The notes beneath the pieces are model-generated. The model ran no database searches. It saw only the letters and a program-made list of their open reading frames with translations, and was not told the DNA's origin. A DNA stretch of 64,000 bases from Paenibacillus sp. PL2-23 (GTDB lineage: Bacteria; Bacillota; Bacilli; Paenibacillales; Paenibacillaceae): the NCBI RefSeq assembly GCF_040834005.1, contig NZ_CP162129.1:2752001-2816000 (forward strand), read 5' to 3'. Shown here one piece after another: positions 16,686-26,351 of this stretch. The first letter of the stretch is position 1; every line of letters begins with the position of its first letter. The position numbers and the translations under genes are program-made.

Positions 16686-18502
16686 GCGCAAAAACCGCCA
16701 AAGCGCGCAGCCGAGACGAACGATTCGTCTACCAGGACGACGACGCGATAGAAAAGCCGTTTAACTGGGCGCAGCTGCGAAGGCTTTATACCTATATGCA
16801 TCCTTACCGCAGGCAGCTGATGCCGGTTATCATGATGATGATTATCGGCACCTTGACCCGTCTGACGATTCCGTTCCTTATGATATACGTCATCGACCAT
16901 ATTCTGAATGCCGATACGGGGTCAGGCAGCTTCCGCGCGTTAGCGCTGACGGGTGCCGGCATGCTCGGCCTGTATATCGTGCAATGGGCGTCCAACACAT
17001 ATCGGATCAAATATACGAATATCATCGGCCAGAAGGTTATTTATGATCTGAGGGAGCATCTGTTCCGCCATATTCAGAAGCTGTCGTTCCGGTTCTACGA
17101 CAAGCGTCCCGCGGGCTCCGTGCTTGTACGTGTAACGAACGACGTGAACGCGCTGCAGGATTTGTTCACGAACGGTGTCGTCAATCTGCTGATGGACTGC
17201 ATTCAGCTGATCGGTATCGTCATTATTTTGCTGGCGCTGAATGTAAAGCTGGGGCTTGCCGTTATGATTACGGTTCCGCTTATGTTTATCGTCTCATCCT
17301 CCCTTCGCAAGCGGATTCGCTTTGCCTGGCAGGATGTGCGGATGAAGCAATCCCGCATCAACGCGCATTTGAACGAAAGCATACAAGGCATGAAGGTCAC
17401 GCAGGCTTACGTGCAAGAGAAGGACAACATGAGCTTCTTCAACCATATGAATTCGGACAATATTCGATCGTGGAACAAAGCTTCCGCACTGAACCAAGCG
17501 TTTGGACCGATCATTGAGGTGACGGCGGCGGTAGGCACATGCATTCTGTTCTGGTATGGCGCATCGCTCATTCAGAGCGGCGCGATAACCGTCGGCTTGC
17601 TTGTGGCTTACGCCAACTATATCGGCAACTTCTGGGAGCCGATCAACCGTCTTGGGCAGATGTATTCGCAGCTGCTTATCGCGATGGCATCATCGGAGCG
17701 GATATTCGAGTTCATCGATGAGGAGCCGACGGTAGGGGAGGCGAAGCAGGCCAAACCGTTGCCGTCGATTAAAGGAGACGTAACCTTCGACAACATCGTA
17801 TTCGAATACGAGAAGGACCGTCCGGCGCTCAAGGGCGTCAGCATTGATGTGAAGGCAGGGCAATCGATCGCCTTGGTGGGTCATACCGGCTCCGGCAAGA
17901 GTACGATTATTAATCTGCTGTGCCGCTTCTATGATCCCGTGAAGGGCCGTGTCCTGATCGACGGAGTAGACATCCGCGATGTTACGATTGAAAGCCTGCG
18001 GTCGCAGGTCGGCATCGTGCTGCAGGATACGTTCATATTCGCAGGCTCCATCCGTGACAATATTCGTTACGGCAGGCTGGATGCGACAAATGATGAGATC
18101 GTGAAGGCGGCACAGGCTGTTCATGCGCATGATTTCATCATGTCATTGCCAGACGGCTACGATACGCAGGTTGAGGAGCGCGGCAACGTGCTGTCCATGG
18201 GGCAGCGTCAGCTGCTGTCGTTCGCCCGCGCGCTGCTGGCGGATCCCCGTATTCTCATTCTCGATGAGGCGACGGCAAGCATTGATACGGAAACCGAGCT
18301 GAAAATTCAAGAGGCGCTCAAAACGCTGCTGACCGGCCGCACATCGTTTATGATCGCGCATCGCCTATCCACCATCCGCCACGCGGACGATATTATTGTG
18401 CTGGATCACGGACAAATCGTGGAGCAGGGCAATCACGAGGAACTGATTGCCAGGAAGGGCGTATACAACGGATTAATCGAGGCGCAATACCGTTTCTTGT
18501 AG
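16682..18502 (+). CDS. Heterodimeric ABC exporter half, catalytic subunit
   Basis: 606 residues, full-length type IV exporter half: six membrane helices (about 40-335) and an NBD with Walker A GHTGSGKST, Q-loop LQDTF, Walker B ILILDEATASID with canonical Glu, and switch His in MIAHRLST. Its signature is LSMGQRQL rather than LSGGQ. That complements the partner: this subunit's degenerate signature faces the partner's altered Walker B, while its intact Walker B faces the partner's LSGGQ. An N-terminal charged extension of about 35 residues precedes the first helix. AAGGAG upstream. Confidence 0.92.
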   Translation: MSAKTAKARSRDERFVYQDDDAIEKPFNWAQLRRLYTYMHPYRRQLMPVIMMMIIGTLTRLTIPFLMIYVIDHILNADTGSGSFRALALTGAGMLGLYIVQWASNTYRIKYTNIIGQKVIYDLREHLFRHIQKLSFRFYDKRPAGSVLVRVTNDVNALQDLFTNGVVNLLMDCIQLIGIVIILLALNVKLGLAVMITVPLMFIVSSSLRKRIRFAWQDVRMKQSRINAHLNESIQGMKVTQAYVQEKDNMSFFNHMNSDNIRSWNKASALNQAFGPIIEVTAAVGTCILFWYGASLIQSGAITVGLLVAYANYIGNFWEPINRLGQMYSQLLIAMASSERIFEFIDEEPTVGEAKQAKPLPSIKGDVTFDNIVFEYEKDRPALKGVSIDVKAGQSIALVGHTGSGKSTIINLLCRFYDPVKGRVLIDGVDIRDVTIESLRSQVGIVLQDTFIFAGSIRDNIRYGRLDATNDEIVKAAQAVHAHDFIMSLPDGYDTQVEERGNVLSMGQRQLLSFARALLADPRILILDEATASIDTETELKIQEALKTLLTGRTSFMIAHRLSTIRHADDIIVLDHGQIVEQGNHEELIARKGVYNGLIEAQYRFL

Positions 18503-18532
18503 ACCAGATGAAATCATATTGATTTTTGTACG

Positions 18533-18591
18533 GAGAACCTCCACAATGGAAGAAACGATGCCGCAACAGCGGCAGCTTCCAGGAGGTTCTC
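18533..18591 (+). promoter_or_regulatory. Long leader hairpin covering the purT ribosome site
   Basis: Three stacked helices: GAGAACCTCC (18533-18542) pairs perfectly with GGAGGTTCTC (18582-18591); inside, TGGAAG pairs with CTTCCA (18547-18552/18576-18581); the tip is TGCCGC-AACA-GCGGCA (18559-18574). The GGAGG at 18582-18586 is the only ribosome site for purT at 18599, so the folded form should block translation. No T-run follows, so it is not a normal terminator. A 23-codon reading frame (18546-18617, GGAG 10 bases upstream) runs through the hairpin and overlaps the purT start, so its translation could open the stem. Confidence 0.55.
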
Positions 18592-18598
18592 TATTATT

Positions 18599-19783
18599 AT
18601 GTATGGATCACCATTAACATCCGGCGCGCGCAAGGTGCTGCTGCTGGGATCAGGCGAATTGGGCAAGGAAGTGGTGCTGGAGGCGCAGCGTCTCGGCGTC
18701 GAGACAGTGGCCGTCGACCGCTATGCGAACGCCCCGGCCATGCAGGTCGCGCATCGCAGCTATGTTGTCGATATGCTGGACGGCGACGGTATTCGCCGTA
18801 TAATCGAAGAGGAGCGTCCGGATTTCATCGTGCCTGAGATTGAGGCGATTGCGACTGAAACGCTGATTGAGCTGGAGAGCGAAGGACACCGCGTCATTCC
18901 GACCGCCCGCGCGGCCAGGCTGACAATGGACCGGGAGGGCATCCGCCGCCTGGCTGCGGAGACGCTGGGTCTCCCTACGGCGCCGTATCGGTTCGCGGAT
19001 TCGCTCGACGAGCTTCGCGCCGCGGCTGCGGAGCTGGGCTTTCCCTGCGTTATTAAGCCCATTATGAGCTCCTCGGGCAAAGGCCAGAGCGTATGCCGGT
19101 CGGAAGCTGAGCTTGAAGGCTGCTGGAATTACGCCATGGAGGGCGGCCGCGCCAAAAAAAGCCGCATTATCGTTGAAGGCTTCATCACCTTCGAATCCGA
19201 AATTACGCTGCTGACGGTTCGTTCCGTATCCGGTACCAGCTATTGCGCGCCGATCGGTCATGTGCAGAAAGACGGCGACTATATCGAATCGTGGCAGCCG
19301 CATGGGATGTCAGAGGAGCAAATCCGTGAAGCGGAGGCTATTGCGCTCCGAATTACGGACGAGCTTGGCGGCTACGGCATTTATGGCGTGGAGTTGTTCC
19401 TCACGAGAGACGGCGTTCTATTCAGCGAGGTATCGCCGCGTCCGCATGACACAGGCATGGTCACAATGGCGACCCAGGATTTGTCGGAGTTCGCGTTGCA
19501 TATTCGCGCCATTCTGGGCTTCCCGATTCCGACCATTCGGCTGCTATCCCCGGGCGCTTCCCATACGCTGAAGGCAGACCGCGATGCGGCAGCCTTTGTC
19601 ATCGGCGGGCTGGAGGAAGCGTTGTCGCTGCCCAATACGCAGGTGCGCCTCTTCGGGAAGCCTGAGACAAAGGTCGGCAGACGGATGGCGGTTGCGCTCA
19701 GCACCGCAGCGGACACGGATGCGGCGCGGGAGCTGGCTCGCCGCGCGGCCGAAGCGCTGCATATTCAATATGACAATAAGTAA
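18599..19783 (+). CDS. purT: Formate-dependent phosphoribosylglycinamide formyltransferase
   Basis: 394 residues, full length. ATP-grasp enzyme of purine synthesis that makes formyl-GAR from formate, ATP and GAR in the cytoplasm. Visible: [20 protein letters not shown] (N-terminal fold), [29 protein letters not shown] (ATP-grasp lysine loop), [17 protein letters not shown] and [13 protein letters not shown] (metal and phosphate loop). The gene stands alone rather than in a pur operon. Its ribosome site lies in the 3' arm of the hairpin at 18533-18591, 12 bases before the ATG, a rather long spacing. Confidence 0.95.
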   Translation: MYGSPLTSGARKVLLLGSGELGKEVVLEAQRLGVETVAVDRYANAPAMQVAHRSYVVDMLDGDGIRRIIEEERPDFIVPEIEAIATETLIELESEGHRVIPTARAARLTMDREGIRRLAAETLGLPTAPYRFADSLDELRAAAAELGFPCVIKPIMSSSGKGQSVCRSEAELEGCWNYAMEGGRAKKSRIIVEGFITFESEITLLTVRSVSGTSYCAPIGHVQKDGDYIESWQPHGMSEEQIREAEAIALRITDELGGYGIYGVELFLTRDGVLFSEVSPRPHDTGMVTMATQDLSEFALHIRAILGFPIPTIRLLSPGASHTLKADRDAAAFVIGGLEEALSLPNTQVRLFGKPETKVGRRMAVALSTAADTDAARELARRAAEALHIQYDNK

Positions 19784-19798
19784 GCGAGGGAAGTAAGC

Positions 19799-20083
19799 AT
19801 GGGCAAGAAGTCGAACGGCCGTCCCAGTCAATCGCACAGAGGGCCGAATCAATTCCAGCAGGAGGAAGCCAGTCAGGGCCATTCGCTTAAGGAGCTGCTT
19901 GGCGCGGATACGATCCAAAAGCTGAAGTCGCAGGCGGAGGAGATGAAGCTGGCGGAGCAGAAGCGCAAGGAGGAGCTGCGCAAGCAAGAGGAGGAAGCCA
20001 AGAAGCGGGAGCAGAAAAGGCTTGAGAATGACTTTTCTTATTTGCTGGACAACAGCGACCCCAGCTGGAGCAAATTTAAATAA
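19799..20083 (+). CDS. YqkE-like small charged protein (DUF3886)
   Basis: 94 residues. A basic, Gln-rich N terminus and a short SLKELLGADTIQKLK helix are followed by a charged coiled coil of Lys, Glu and Arg (about 40-80), ending NDFSYLLDNSDPSWSKFK. This layout matches the Bacillus YqkE family, of unknown function. GAGGGAAG ribosome site; 15 bases after purT. Confidence 0.8.
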   Translation: MGKKSNGRPSQSHRGPNQFQQEEASQGHSLKELLGADTIQKLKSQAEEMKLAEQKRKEELRKQEEEAKKREQKRLENDFSYLLDNSDPSWSKFK

Positions 20084-20090
20084 CGTGAAG

Positions 20091-20131
20091 CAGGAGCTCT
20101 TCGCCACAGCGGAGGGCTCCTGTTGTCTTGT
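20091..20131 (+). terminator. Terminator-like hairpin after the YqkE-like gene
   Basis: CAGGAGC (20091-20097) pairs with GCTCCTG (20116-20122), with an inner TTCGC-CACA-GCGGA stem, then TTGTCTTGT. The stem is strong but the T-run is interrupted. Confidence 0.55.
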
Positions 20132-20245
20132 CGCCGCGTTCTATTCATCGCCCAGCCTTAACGCCCATACAATAGTGAAGTGCGAATGCTACGGGCCTCT
20201 TGCGATTGCGCAAGAGAGCGAAGGTATAAAGGAGGCGGCAATCCG

Positions 20246-21436
20246 ATGCAGATTATGGTGAGAAGCGGCGATTCCTTCTGGCGATACAGTGTGCTGTTCG
20301 ATATTCCATATCCGTTGATCGTTGATTCCAACAGAGATATCAATCCAAACGCGCTGGAGATCAGCCAGCTCGTGCAGATTCCGGGCTACGAATGGACCAG
20401 CTATGTCGTGAAGCAAGGTGATTCCTTATGGAGCATCGCTTCCAGGAACGGCATTTCGACAGAGCTGCTGCTGCAGACCAATCCCGGCATACAGGCCAAT
20501 CAGCTGCAGGTCGGTGGGACGCTGCGTATGCCGAGACGGGTGACGTCGCTCGTCATCGACCCGGAACGGGAGTATACGTATGCCGCCCTGCGGGCGGATC
20601 TGCAATCGCTGCAGGCGGTCTATCCATTCCTGCTGCGCACATCGATCGGGCGCAGCGTCATGGGCAAGGAAATGCCGGAAATCCGCTTGGGGAACGGAAG
20701 CCGCAGGGTGCATTTCAACGCATCGATTCATGCCAACGAATGGATAACGACGCCTGTTCTGATGCGGTTTATGAATGAATATTGCCTGGCGCTGACGAAC
20801 AGCACAGACATCCGCGGGGTCCAAATGTATGAGCTGTACATGGGGACGACGCTCTCCATCGTGCCGATGATGAATCCGGATGGCGTCAACCTGGTTATCG
20901 ACGGTCCGCCAGACGAGGAGCCGTACGGCCGGGACAGCCTTCGAATCAATGGAGACAGCCGGGATTTCAGCGGCTGGAAGGCAAATATTCGCGGCGTCGA
21001 CCTGAACAAGCAATTCCCGGCGCTGTGGGAGAGGGATGCCGTCATGGGACCCCAGGAGCCCGCTCCGCGCGATTATTCCGGAACGGCACCGCTAACGGAG
21101 CCGGAGGCGCAGCATTTGGCGGCATTGACTAAGGCCAGGGATTTCCGCATGGTATTGGCGTTTCACACGCAAGGCGAGGTGTTCTTCTGGGGCTTTGAGG
21201 GCTTGGAGCCGCCGGAATCAGCCGCAATCGCGGAAGCCTTCGCCGAGGCAAGCGGTTATCGCGCGGTGCAGGACGCCGGCAGTACGGCAGGCTACAAGGA
21301 TTGGTTTATTCAGGATTGGCGCCGGCCTGGCTTCACCATCGAGCTGGGCAGCGGAACCAATCCGTTGCCGCTGTCGCAATTCGGCTCGATGTACGAAGCT
21401 GCGCTGGGTATTATGCTGGTCGCATTATACGTGTAA
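20246..21436 (+). CDS. Two-LysM M14 zinc peptidase (gamma-D-glutamyl-diamino acid endopeptidase type)
   Basis: 396 residues from the ATG at 20246 (AAAGGAGG upstream). Two LysM peptidoglycan-binding modules (about 1-48 and 50-97, the second with YVVKQGDSLWSIASRNG), then an M14 carboxypeptidase-like domain (about 105-396). Zinc ligands are His and Glu in IHANEW and His in FHTQGE; the catalytic Glu is in FTIELGSGTNP. This layout is that of Bacillus sphaericus endopeptidase I and B. subtilis YqgT, which cleave the gamma-D-Glu-diaminopimelate bond in wall or spore peptides. There is no signal peptide, as in endopeptidase I, so action in the mother cell or on recycled peptides is possible. Confidence 0.92.
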   Translation: MQIMVRSGDSFWRYSVLFDIPYPLIVDSNRDINPNALEISQLVQIPGYEWTSYVVKQGDSLWSIASRNGISTELLLQTNPGIQANQLQVGGTLRMPRRVTSLVIDPEREYTYAALRADLQSLQAVYPFLLRTSIGRSVMGKEMPEIRLGNGSRRVHFNASIHANEWITTPVLMRFMNEYCLALTNSTDIRGVQMYELYMGTTLSIVPMMNPDGVNLVIDGPPDEEPYGRDSLRINGDSRDFSGWKANIRGVDLNKQFPALWERDAVMGPQEPAPRDYSGTAPLTEPEAQHLAALTKARDFRMVLAFHTQGEVFFWGFEGLEPPESAAIAEAFAEASGYRAVQDAGSTAGYKDWFIQDWRRPGFTIELGSGTNPLPLSQFGSMYEAALGIMLVALYV

Positions 21437-21449
21437 ATACAGGAAGGAA

Positions 21450-21475
21450 GGACGCGGCTGCCGCGTCCTTTTTTT
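21450..21475 (+). terminator. Rho-independent terminator after the M14 peptidase
   Basis: GGACGCGG-CTG-CCGCGTCC followed by seven Ts. Confidence 0.92.
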
Positions 21476-21549
21476 GCATGTATGGGATAAGCCAGTGCGG
21501 AATTGCAAACCATGGTAACATCTGACACGTTGCCGGAGGGGGGGATTAA

Positions 21550-22368
21550 GTGATAAACACTCATACGCAGTGGAGAATAATAGCCGCTTTCTCCTTAGTT
21601 GCGACGGCCTTATGCGCGGCGGGCTTTGCCTGGGCGATTGGAGGGACGCTGGCACCGGAGCCAGCGCCAGAGGAGGCCGCTCAGAGCGAAGAACGGGAGG
21701 AGCAAGCTGTTACGCCACTGGAGCAAGCGCCAGTCATTCGTATGCTTGCGCTCGGCGATTCCTTGACGAGAGGAATAGGCGATGAATCGGGACAAGGCTA
21801 TGTGGGACGTGTTGCCGATGAATTGAAGCGCCGCTCCGGCAAGCCGGTGGAGCTGCTGGGCAACCTCGCTGTCAGCGGCATGACGGCGAGCGAGCTGGCG
21901 GACAGGCTGGAGGGGCAGAAGAGCGTACAGGACGCCGTCAAGCAAGCCAATCTGATCGTATTCAGCATTGGCGGCAATGACTTGTTCCAGGCAGCTTGGA
22001 CACGAATGCATGGACTCGCTGCGGAGGAGCTTGGCATCGAGGAGCTGACGCAGGACTGGGCAGCCGCGCTGGAGCCGTTCCGGCGTGTCACCGGGAAGCT
22101 GCATGAGCTGAACCCGCAGGCGACGGTTCTTTATTTGGGGCTGTACAATCCGTTCTACGGTATCGAGGAGCTGCGGGACGCCAGTCTGGAGATGCAGGGC
22201 TGGAACATGGAGGCTTACTCCCAGCTGCATGCCTACCCGTCTATGCTGATGGTGCCTACCTTCGATTTGTTCGAAAGCGGAGCTGTCGATTACCTGTCCT
22301 CAGACCGCTTCCACCCAAGCGGCGCCGGCTATGAGAAGATCGCTTCCCGCATGCTGGACGCCCTGTAG
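21550..22368 (+). CDS. Membrane-anchored SGNH/GDSL hydrolase
   Basis: 272 residues from a GTG start behind GGAGGGGGG. An N-terminal hydrophobic segment (about 9-31) acts as anchor or signal, followed by a Glu/Pro/Ala-rich stretch (32-60) and an SGNH domain: LALGDSLTRGIG (block I Ser), LAVSGMTASEL (Gly), FSIGGNDLF (Asn) and SSDRFHPSGAGY (Asp and His). The catalytic set is complete. Resembles Bacillus YpmR-type secreted lipase/esterase-like proteins; the substrate is unknown. It is followed after 27 bases by an ABC-2 transporter. Confidence 0.9.
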   Translation: MINTHTQWRIIAAFSLVATALCAAGFAWAIGGTLAPEPAPEEAAQSEEREEQAVTPLEQAPVIRMLALGDSLTRGIGDESGQGYVGRVADELKRRSGKPVELLGNLAVSGMTASELADRLEGQKSVQDAVKQANLIVFSIGGNDLFQAAWTRMHGLAAEELGIEELTQDWAAALEPFRRVTGKLHELNPQATVLYLGLYNPFYGIEELRDASLEMQGWNMEAYSQLHAYPSMLMVPTFDLFESGAVDYLSSDRFHPSGAGYEKIASRMLDAL

Positions 22369-22395
22369 CGGGAGGCTGAACAAGGAGCCATGAAT

Positions 22396-23334
22396 ATGGA
22401 TGAGATCGTGTTATCTGTTAAACAGCTGCACAAAAAAATAAACGGTAAAACAATCGTTGACAACGTCAGCTTCGAGCTTCGCTCCGGCGACATTGTAGGC
22501 TTTCTCGGACCGAACGGAGCCGGAAAAACAACGACGATCCGCATGCTGGTCAATTTGATCAAGCCCACCTCCGGACATGTATACATTTGCGGCAGAAATA
22601 TCAGGAAAGAGCCGGAGGAAGCGCTGCGGCATGTGGGCGCCATTGTTGAAAATCCAGAGCTGTACAGCTATATGACCGGCTATCAGAATCTGGAGCAGCT
22701 TGCCCGCATGCAGGATGGCGTAGACGCAAAGCGCATTCGGGAGGTGACGGCTGTCGTCAAGCTGGAGAACCGTATTCATGACAAGGTTGGCACCTATTCG
22801 TTAGGCATGCGACAAAGATTGGGTATTGCTGCGGCGCTGCTGGGCAAGCCCAGGCTGCTCATTCTGGACGAGCCGACAAACGGACTGGATCCCATTGGCA
22901 TCAAGGAGCTTCGTGCCTTTATCCGAAGCTTGGCTGAGGAGGGACTGAGCGTGCTTGTTTCCAGCCATCTGCTAAGCGAGGTGCAGCTGCTGTGCGATCG
23001 GTTCGTCATCATACATCAAGGGAGGGTAGCGGCTTCCGGCATGGTTGAAGAATGGAGAAGAGGTGCAAGCGGCATCGTGAGATGGCAGTTCCAGCATGCG
23101 GAGGAGGGTGCTCGGGAGCTGCTTAAGGATGACCGCATTGGGCTGGCGGAGGAAGTGAACGAAGCGGGACCGGAAGCCTCGGCCATGGTGACGGTGAGGA
23201 TGAATGAAGCGCTGGTGCCGGATACGGTGGCCAGGCTGGCGGATTGCGGTGTGCGGATCCTGAGCGTGTGCAAGGCTGAGCCGACGCTGGAGGATATGTT
23301 TTTGACGATGACGGGGAGTGAAGCCATTGAATAA
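22396..23334 (+). CDS. ABC transporter ATP-binding protein (ABC-2 exporter type)
   Basis: 312 residues from the ATG at 22396, for which AAGGAG is at proper spacing (an ATG at 22390 is too close). Walker A GPNGAGKTTT, signature YSLGMRQRLG, Walker B LLILDEPTNGLDP and switch His in VSSHLLSE. A C-terminal domain of about 90 residues is typical of CcmA/BcrA-like ATPases. It pairs with the overlapping permease gene, as in BcrAB-like or YxlF-like exporters. Confidence 0.92.
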   Translation: MDEIVLSVKQLHKKINGKTIVDNVSFELRSGDIVGFLGPNGAGKTTTIRMLVNLIKPTSGHVYICGRNIRKEPEEALRHVGAIVENPELYSYMTGYQNLEQLARMQDGVDAKRIREVTAVVKLENRIHDKVGTYSLGMRQRLGIAAALLGKPRLLILDEPTNGLDPIGIKELRAFIRSLAEEGLSVLVSSHLLSEVQLLCDRFVIIHQGRVAASGMVEEWRRGASGIVRWQFQHAEEGARELLKDDRIGLAEEVNEAGPEASAMVTVRMNEALVPDTVARLADCGVRILSVCKAEPTLEDMFLTMTGSEAIE

Positions 23335-24313
23335 ATTAATAGCGCTGACCCACAACGAAACGATGAAGCTTTGGCTGAAAAAAAGATTTTATGTCATCGT
23401 TCTTATCCTGCTCATTCTCATTCCGATCTTTACCTATGCGCAGCACAAGATGGTCAAGAACAACGCGGAGCATTTCGCGGATTGGCGTAATCAGACGCTG
23501 CAGCAGATCGCAGATATCGAGAATACGCTGGCCAGCGACCGAATACCGGAGGAATGGAAAAAAGGACGGCGAATCGCCGTTCAGCAGCTCCGCTATTATG
23601 TGGAGCGCGATGTGAATCCCAACGAGCCAAGCGGCGTTCAGTTCGCGCGAGAGTTTCTGGGCAACGCGATTACATTGTTTATCCCCATGCTTGTGCTGGC
23701 TCTGGGCTCCGATATGGTATCGGGAGAGCGTTCAGCCGGCACGATCAAAATGCTGCTCACCCGCCCTGTGCGGAGGTGGAAGGTGCTGCTCAGCAAGGTG
23801 CTCGCGCTGACGCTGTATGTATCGTTAACCATTGCGGCAACCGTCATATTGTGTTACCTTATATCCGGCTTTGTTTTTGGATACGGCGGCTTTGATGCGC
23901 CTGTTCTGACGGGATTCAAGGTGCAGGGCGGAGCGGTGGACACCTCCAATGTCCGGGCGATTCCGCAATGGAGCTTCCTGCTGATGCAGGCTGGACTGAG
24001 CTGGTTCGCGGCTATGACAGTCGCCCTGCTGGGGCTGATGGCCAGCGTGCTCATCCGCAGCACCGCGGCCAGTATGGTTGCGATGATGGCGGCGATAATC
24101 GCGGGATCTATTCTGACGAGCATGTCGTCCACCTGGACGAGCGTCAAATATTTATTTTCCGTCAACCTGAGGCTGACGGGCTATTTGGAGGGCTCGCCCC
24201 CTCCCATAGAAGGCATGACGCTCCCATTTTCGCTTGCAGTTCTGTCTATCTGGAGCGCCGCTTCGCTCCTCGTTTCGTTTCGCGTCTTTACGAAAGGGGA
24301 CATATTGCATTAA
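23327..24313 (+). CDS. ABC-2 transporter permease
   Basis: 328 residues from a TTG at 23327, which has GGGGAG 8 bases upstream and overlaps the ATPase stop; a GTG at 23318 is too close to that site. One N-terminal helix (about 15-38), an extracellular charged loop of about 80 residues, then five further helices (SDMVSGERSAGTIKMLLTRPV block after the second). The SGERSAGTIKMLL sequence is typical of ABC-2 permeases that couple to the ATPase. Substrate unknown; peptides or antibiotics are usual. Confidence 0.88.
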   Translation: MNKLIALTHNETMKLWLKKRFYVIVLILLILIPIFTYAQHKMVKNNAEHFADWRNQTLQQIADIENTLASDRIPEEWKKGRRIAVQQLRYYVERDVNPNEPSGVQFAREFLGNAITLFIPMLVLALGSDMVSGERSAGTIKMLLTRPVRRWKVLLSKVLALTLYVSLTIAATVILCYLISGFVFGYGGFDAPVLTGFKVQGGAVDTSNVRAIPQWSFLLMQAGLSWFAAMTVALLGLMASVLIRSTAASMVAMMAAIIAGSILTSMSSTWTSVKYLFSVNLRLTGYLEGSPPPIEGMTLPFSLAVLSIWSAASLLVSFRVFTKGDILH

Positions 24314-24368
24314 AATAGCTTGAAGATAAGAGTAGGGTCAAGGCATAAACACCGATTGGGGGAAGCGC

Positions 24369-26339
24369 ATGGCAGAGCAATTGGATCTATTCGGGGGCAC
24401 AACGGCCAAAGAACGGAGCTATGAGGCCGATGACATACAAGTGCTGGAAGGCTTGACGGCCGTCCGCAAACGGCCGGGCATGTACATAGGCAGCACCAGC
24501 ACATCCGGCTTGCATCATCTCGTATGGGAGATCGTGGATAATGCGGTGGACGAGCATTTGGCCAAGTTTTGCACCGCGATCGAGGTGACGCTGCATAAGA
24601 ACGGAGCAATTACCATTCACGACAACGGGCGCGGAATTCCGACCGGCATGCATAAGACCGGCATTCCGACGCCACAGGTCGTCTTTACGATCCTTCATGC
24701 AGGCGGCAAATTCGGCGGAGGCGGCTATAAGAAGTCCGGCGGCTTGCACGGCGTAGGCGCTTCGGTAACGAACGCGCTGTCGGAGTGGCTGGAGGTCGAA
24801 ATATTCCGCGACGGCAAAATTCATAAAATGAGATTCGAATTTTGGATCGACAGCAACGGGAAGGAGCATGTCGGGGAACCTGTGACGGGTCTCGACATTA
24901 TCGGCAATACGAACCGCTCCGGCACGAAGGTGACGTTCAAGCCGGACGGCCGCGTGTTCCAAAGCGGCACCTCCTTCAATTACGATACGCTCGCCGAGCG
25001 GCTGCAGGAAATCGCATTTCTGAATTCCGGGCTGAAGGTGACGATTAAGGACGATCGCAGCGGCAAAGCCGATACGTTTCATTATGAAGGCGGCGCCAGC
25101 CAATTCGTGCAATATTTGAACGAAGACAAGACCGTGCTGCATGACGTTATTCATTTCACTGGCGACAGGGATGATATCGAGGTGGAGGTGGCGCTGCAAT
25201 ACAACGACGGATACACCGAGACGATCGCCTCCTTCGTCAACTCCATCCCGACGCGGGGCGGAGGCACTCATGAGACGGGCTTCAAGACGGCTTATACGCG
25301 CGTGATGAACGATTATGCCCGTAAAGCGGCGCTGCTGAAGGAGAAGGACAAGAATCTGGAGGGCAACGACCTGCGCGAGGGCATGATGGCGGTTATCAAC
25401 ATCAAGATGTCCGAGGTGGAGTTCGTCGGCCAGACGAAGGATCAGCTGGGCAGCGCCTCGGCGCGAAGCGCGGTTGACGCCGTTGTTACAGACAGAATGC
25501 AGGTATTCCTGGAGGAAAATCCGCAAGTGGCGCAGTCGCTCCTGAAGAAGGCGGTGCAAGCCTCCAAGGCGAGAGAGGCGGCCCGCAAGGCTCGCGAGGA
25601 AATTCGCAGCGGGAAGAAAAAAAGCGAAAGCTCCAACCTGGGCGGCAAGCTGACGCCCGCGCAGTCCAAGGATTACACTCGCAATGAGCTGTTCATCGTG
25701 GAGGGCGATTCCGCCGGCGGCTCCGCCAAGCAGGGACGGGATTCCAAGCATCAGGCCATTCTGCCGCTGAAGGGCAAGCCAATGAATCCGGAGAAGGCCA
25801 AGCTGGTCGATATTCTCAAAAACGATGAATACAAAGCGATTATTTCCGCAATCGGAGCGGGAGTAGGTCCCGAGTTCGAAGCAGAGGAAAGCAATTACAG
25901 CAAAATTATTATTATGACGGATGCGGATACGGACGGCGCTCATATTCAGGTGCTGCTCCTGACCTTCTTCTACCGCTACATGAAGCCGCTGATCGACAGC
26001 GGCCGCATCTATATTGCGCAGCCGCCGCTCTATAAGATTACGCGCAAATCCGGCAAGCTGGAGACGATTCGTTACGCTTGGACGGACGAGCAGCTCCAGA
26101 ATTATTTGAAGGAATTCGGCAAGAGCTACGAAATTCAGCGCTACAAGGGGCTTGGCGAGATGAACCCGGATCAGCTGTGGGAGACGACGATGGATCCGGA
26201 GACGCGTACGCTGCTGCAGGTTCAGATCGAGGACGCAGCCAAGGCGGAGCGCAGGGTGTCCACGCTTATGGGCGATAAGGTCGATCCGCGCAAACGCTGG
26301 ATTATCGAAAATGTAGACTTTACGGAATACGAGGAATAG
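24369..26339 (+). CDS. parE: DNA topoisomerase IV subunit B
   Basis: 656 residues. GHKL ATPase domain (VLEGLTAVRKRPGMYIGS, NAVDEH, HDNGRGIPTG, GGKFGGGGYKKSGGLHGVGAS), transducer domain, and Toprim domain (FIVEGDSAGGSAKQGRD, MTDADTDGAHI), ending in the ParE-type KGLGEMNPDQLWETTMDP. The short GGYKKSGGLHGVG loop and the ETT form separate it from GyrB. Decatenates chromosomes with ParC. GGGGGAAG ribosome site; 12 bases to parC. Confidence 0.97.
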   Translation: MAEQLDLFGGTTAKERSYEADDIQVLEGLTAVRKRPGMYIGSTSTSGLHHLVWEIVDNAVDEHLAKFCTAIEVTLHKNGAITIHDNGRGIPTGMHKTGIPTPQVVFTILHAGGKFGGGGYKKSGGLHGVGASVTNALSEWLEVEIFRDGKIHKMRFEFWIDSNGKEHVGEPVTGLDIIGNTNRSGTKVTFKPDGRVFQSGTSFNYDTLAERLQEIAFLNSGLKVTIKDDRSGKADTFHYEGGASQFVQYLNEDKTVLHDVIHFTGDRDDIEVEVALQYNDGYTETIASFVNSIPTRGGGTHETGFKTAYTRVMNDYARKAALLKEKDKNLEGNDLREGMMAVINIKMSEVEFVGQTKDQLGSASARSAVDAVVTDRMQVFLEENPQVAQSLLKKAVQASKAREAARKAREEIRSGKKKSESSNLGGKLTPAQSKDYTRNELFIVEGDSAGGSAKQGRDSKHQAILPLKGKPMNPEKAKLVDILKNDEYKAIISAIGAGVGPEFEAEESNYSKIIIMTDADTDGAHIQVLLLTFFYRYMKPLIDSGRIYIAQPPLYKITRKSGKLETIRYAWTDEQLQNYLKEFGKSYEIQRYKGLGEMNPDQLWETTMDPETRTLLQVQIEDAAKAERRVSTLMGDKVDPRKRWIIENVDFTEYEE

Positions 26340-26351
26340 GGGGGAGCAAGC

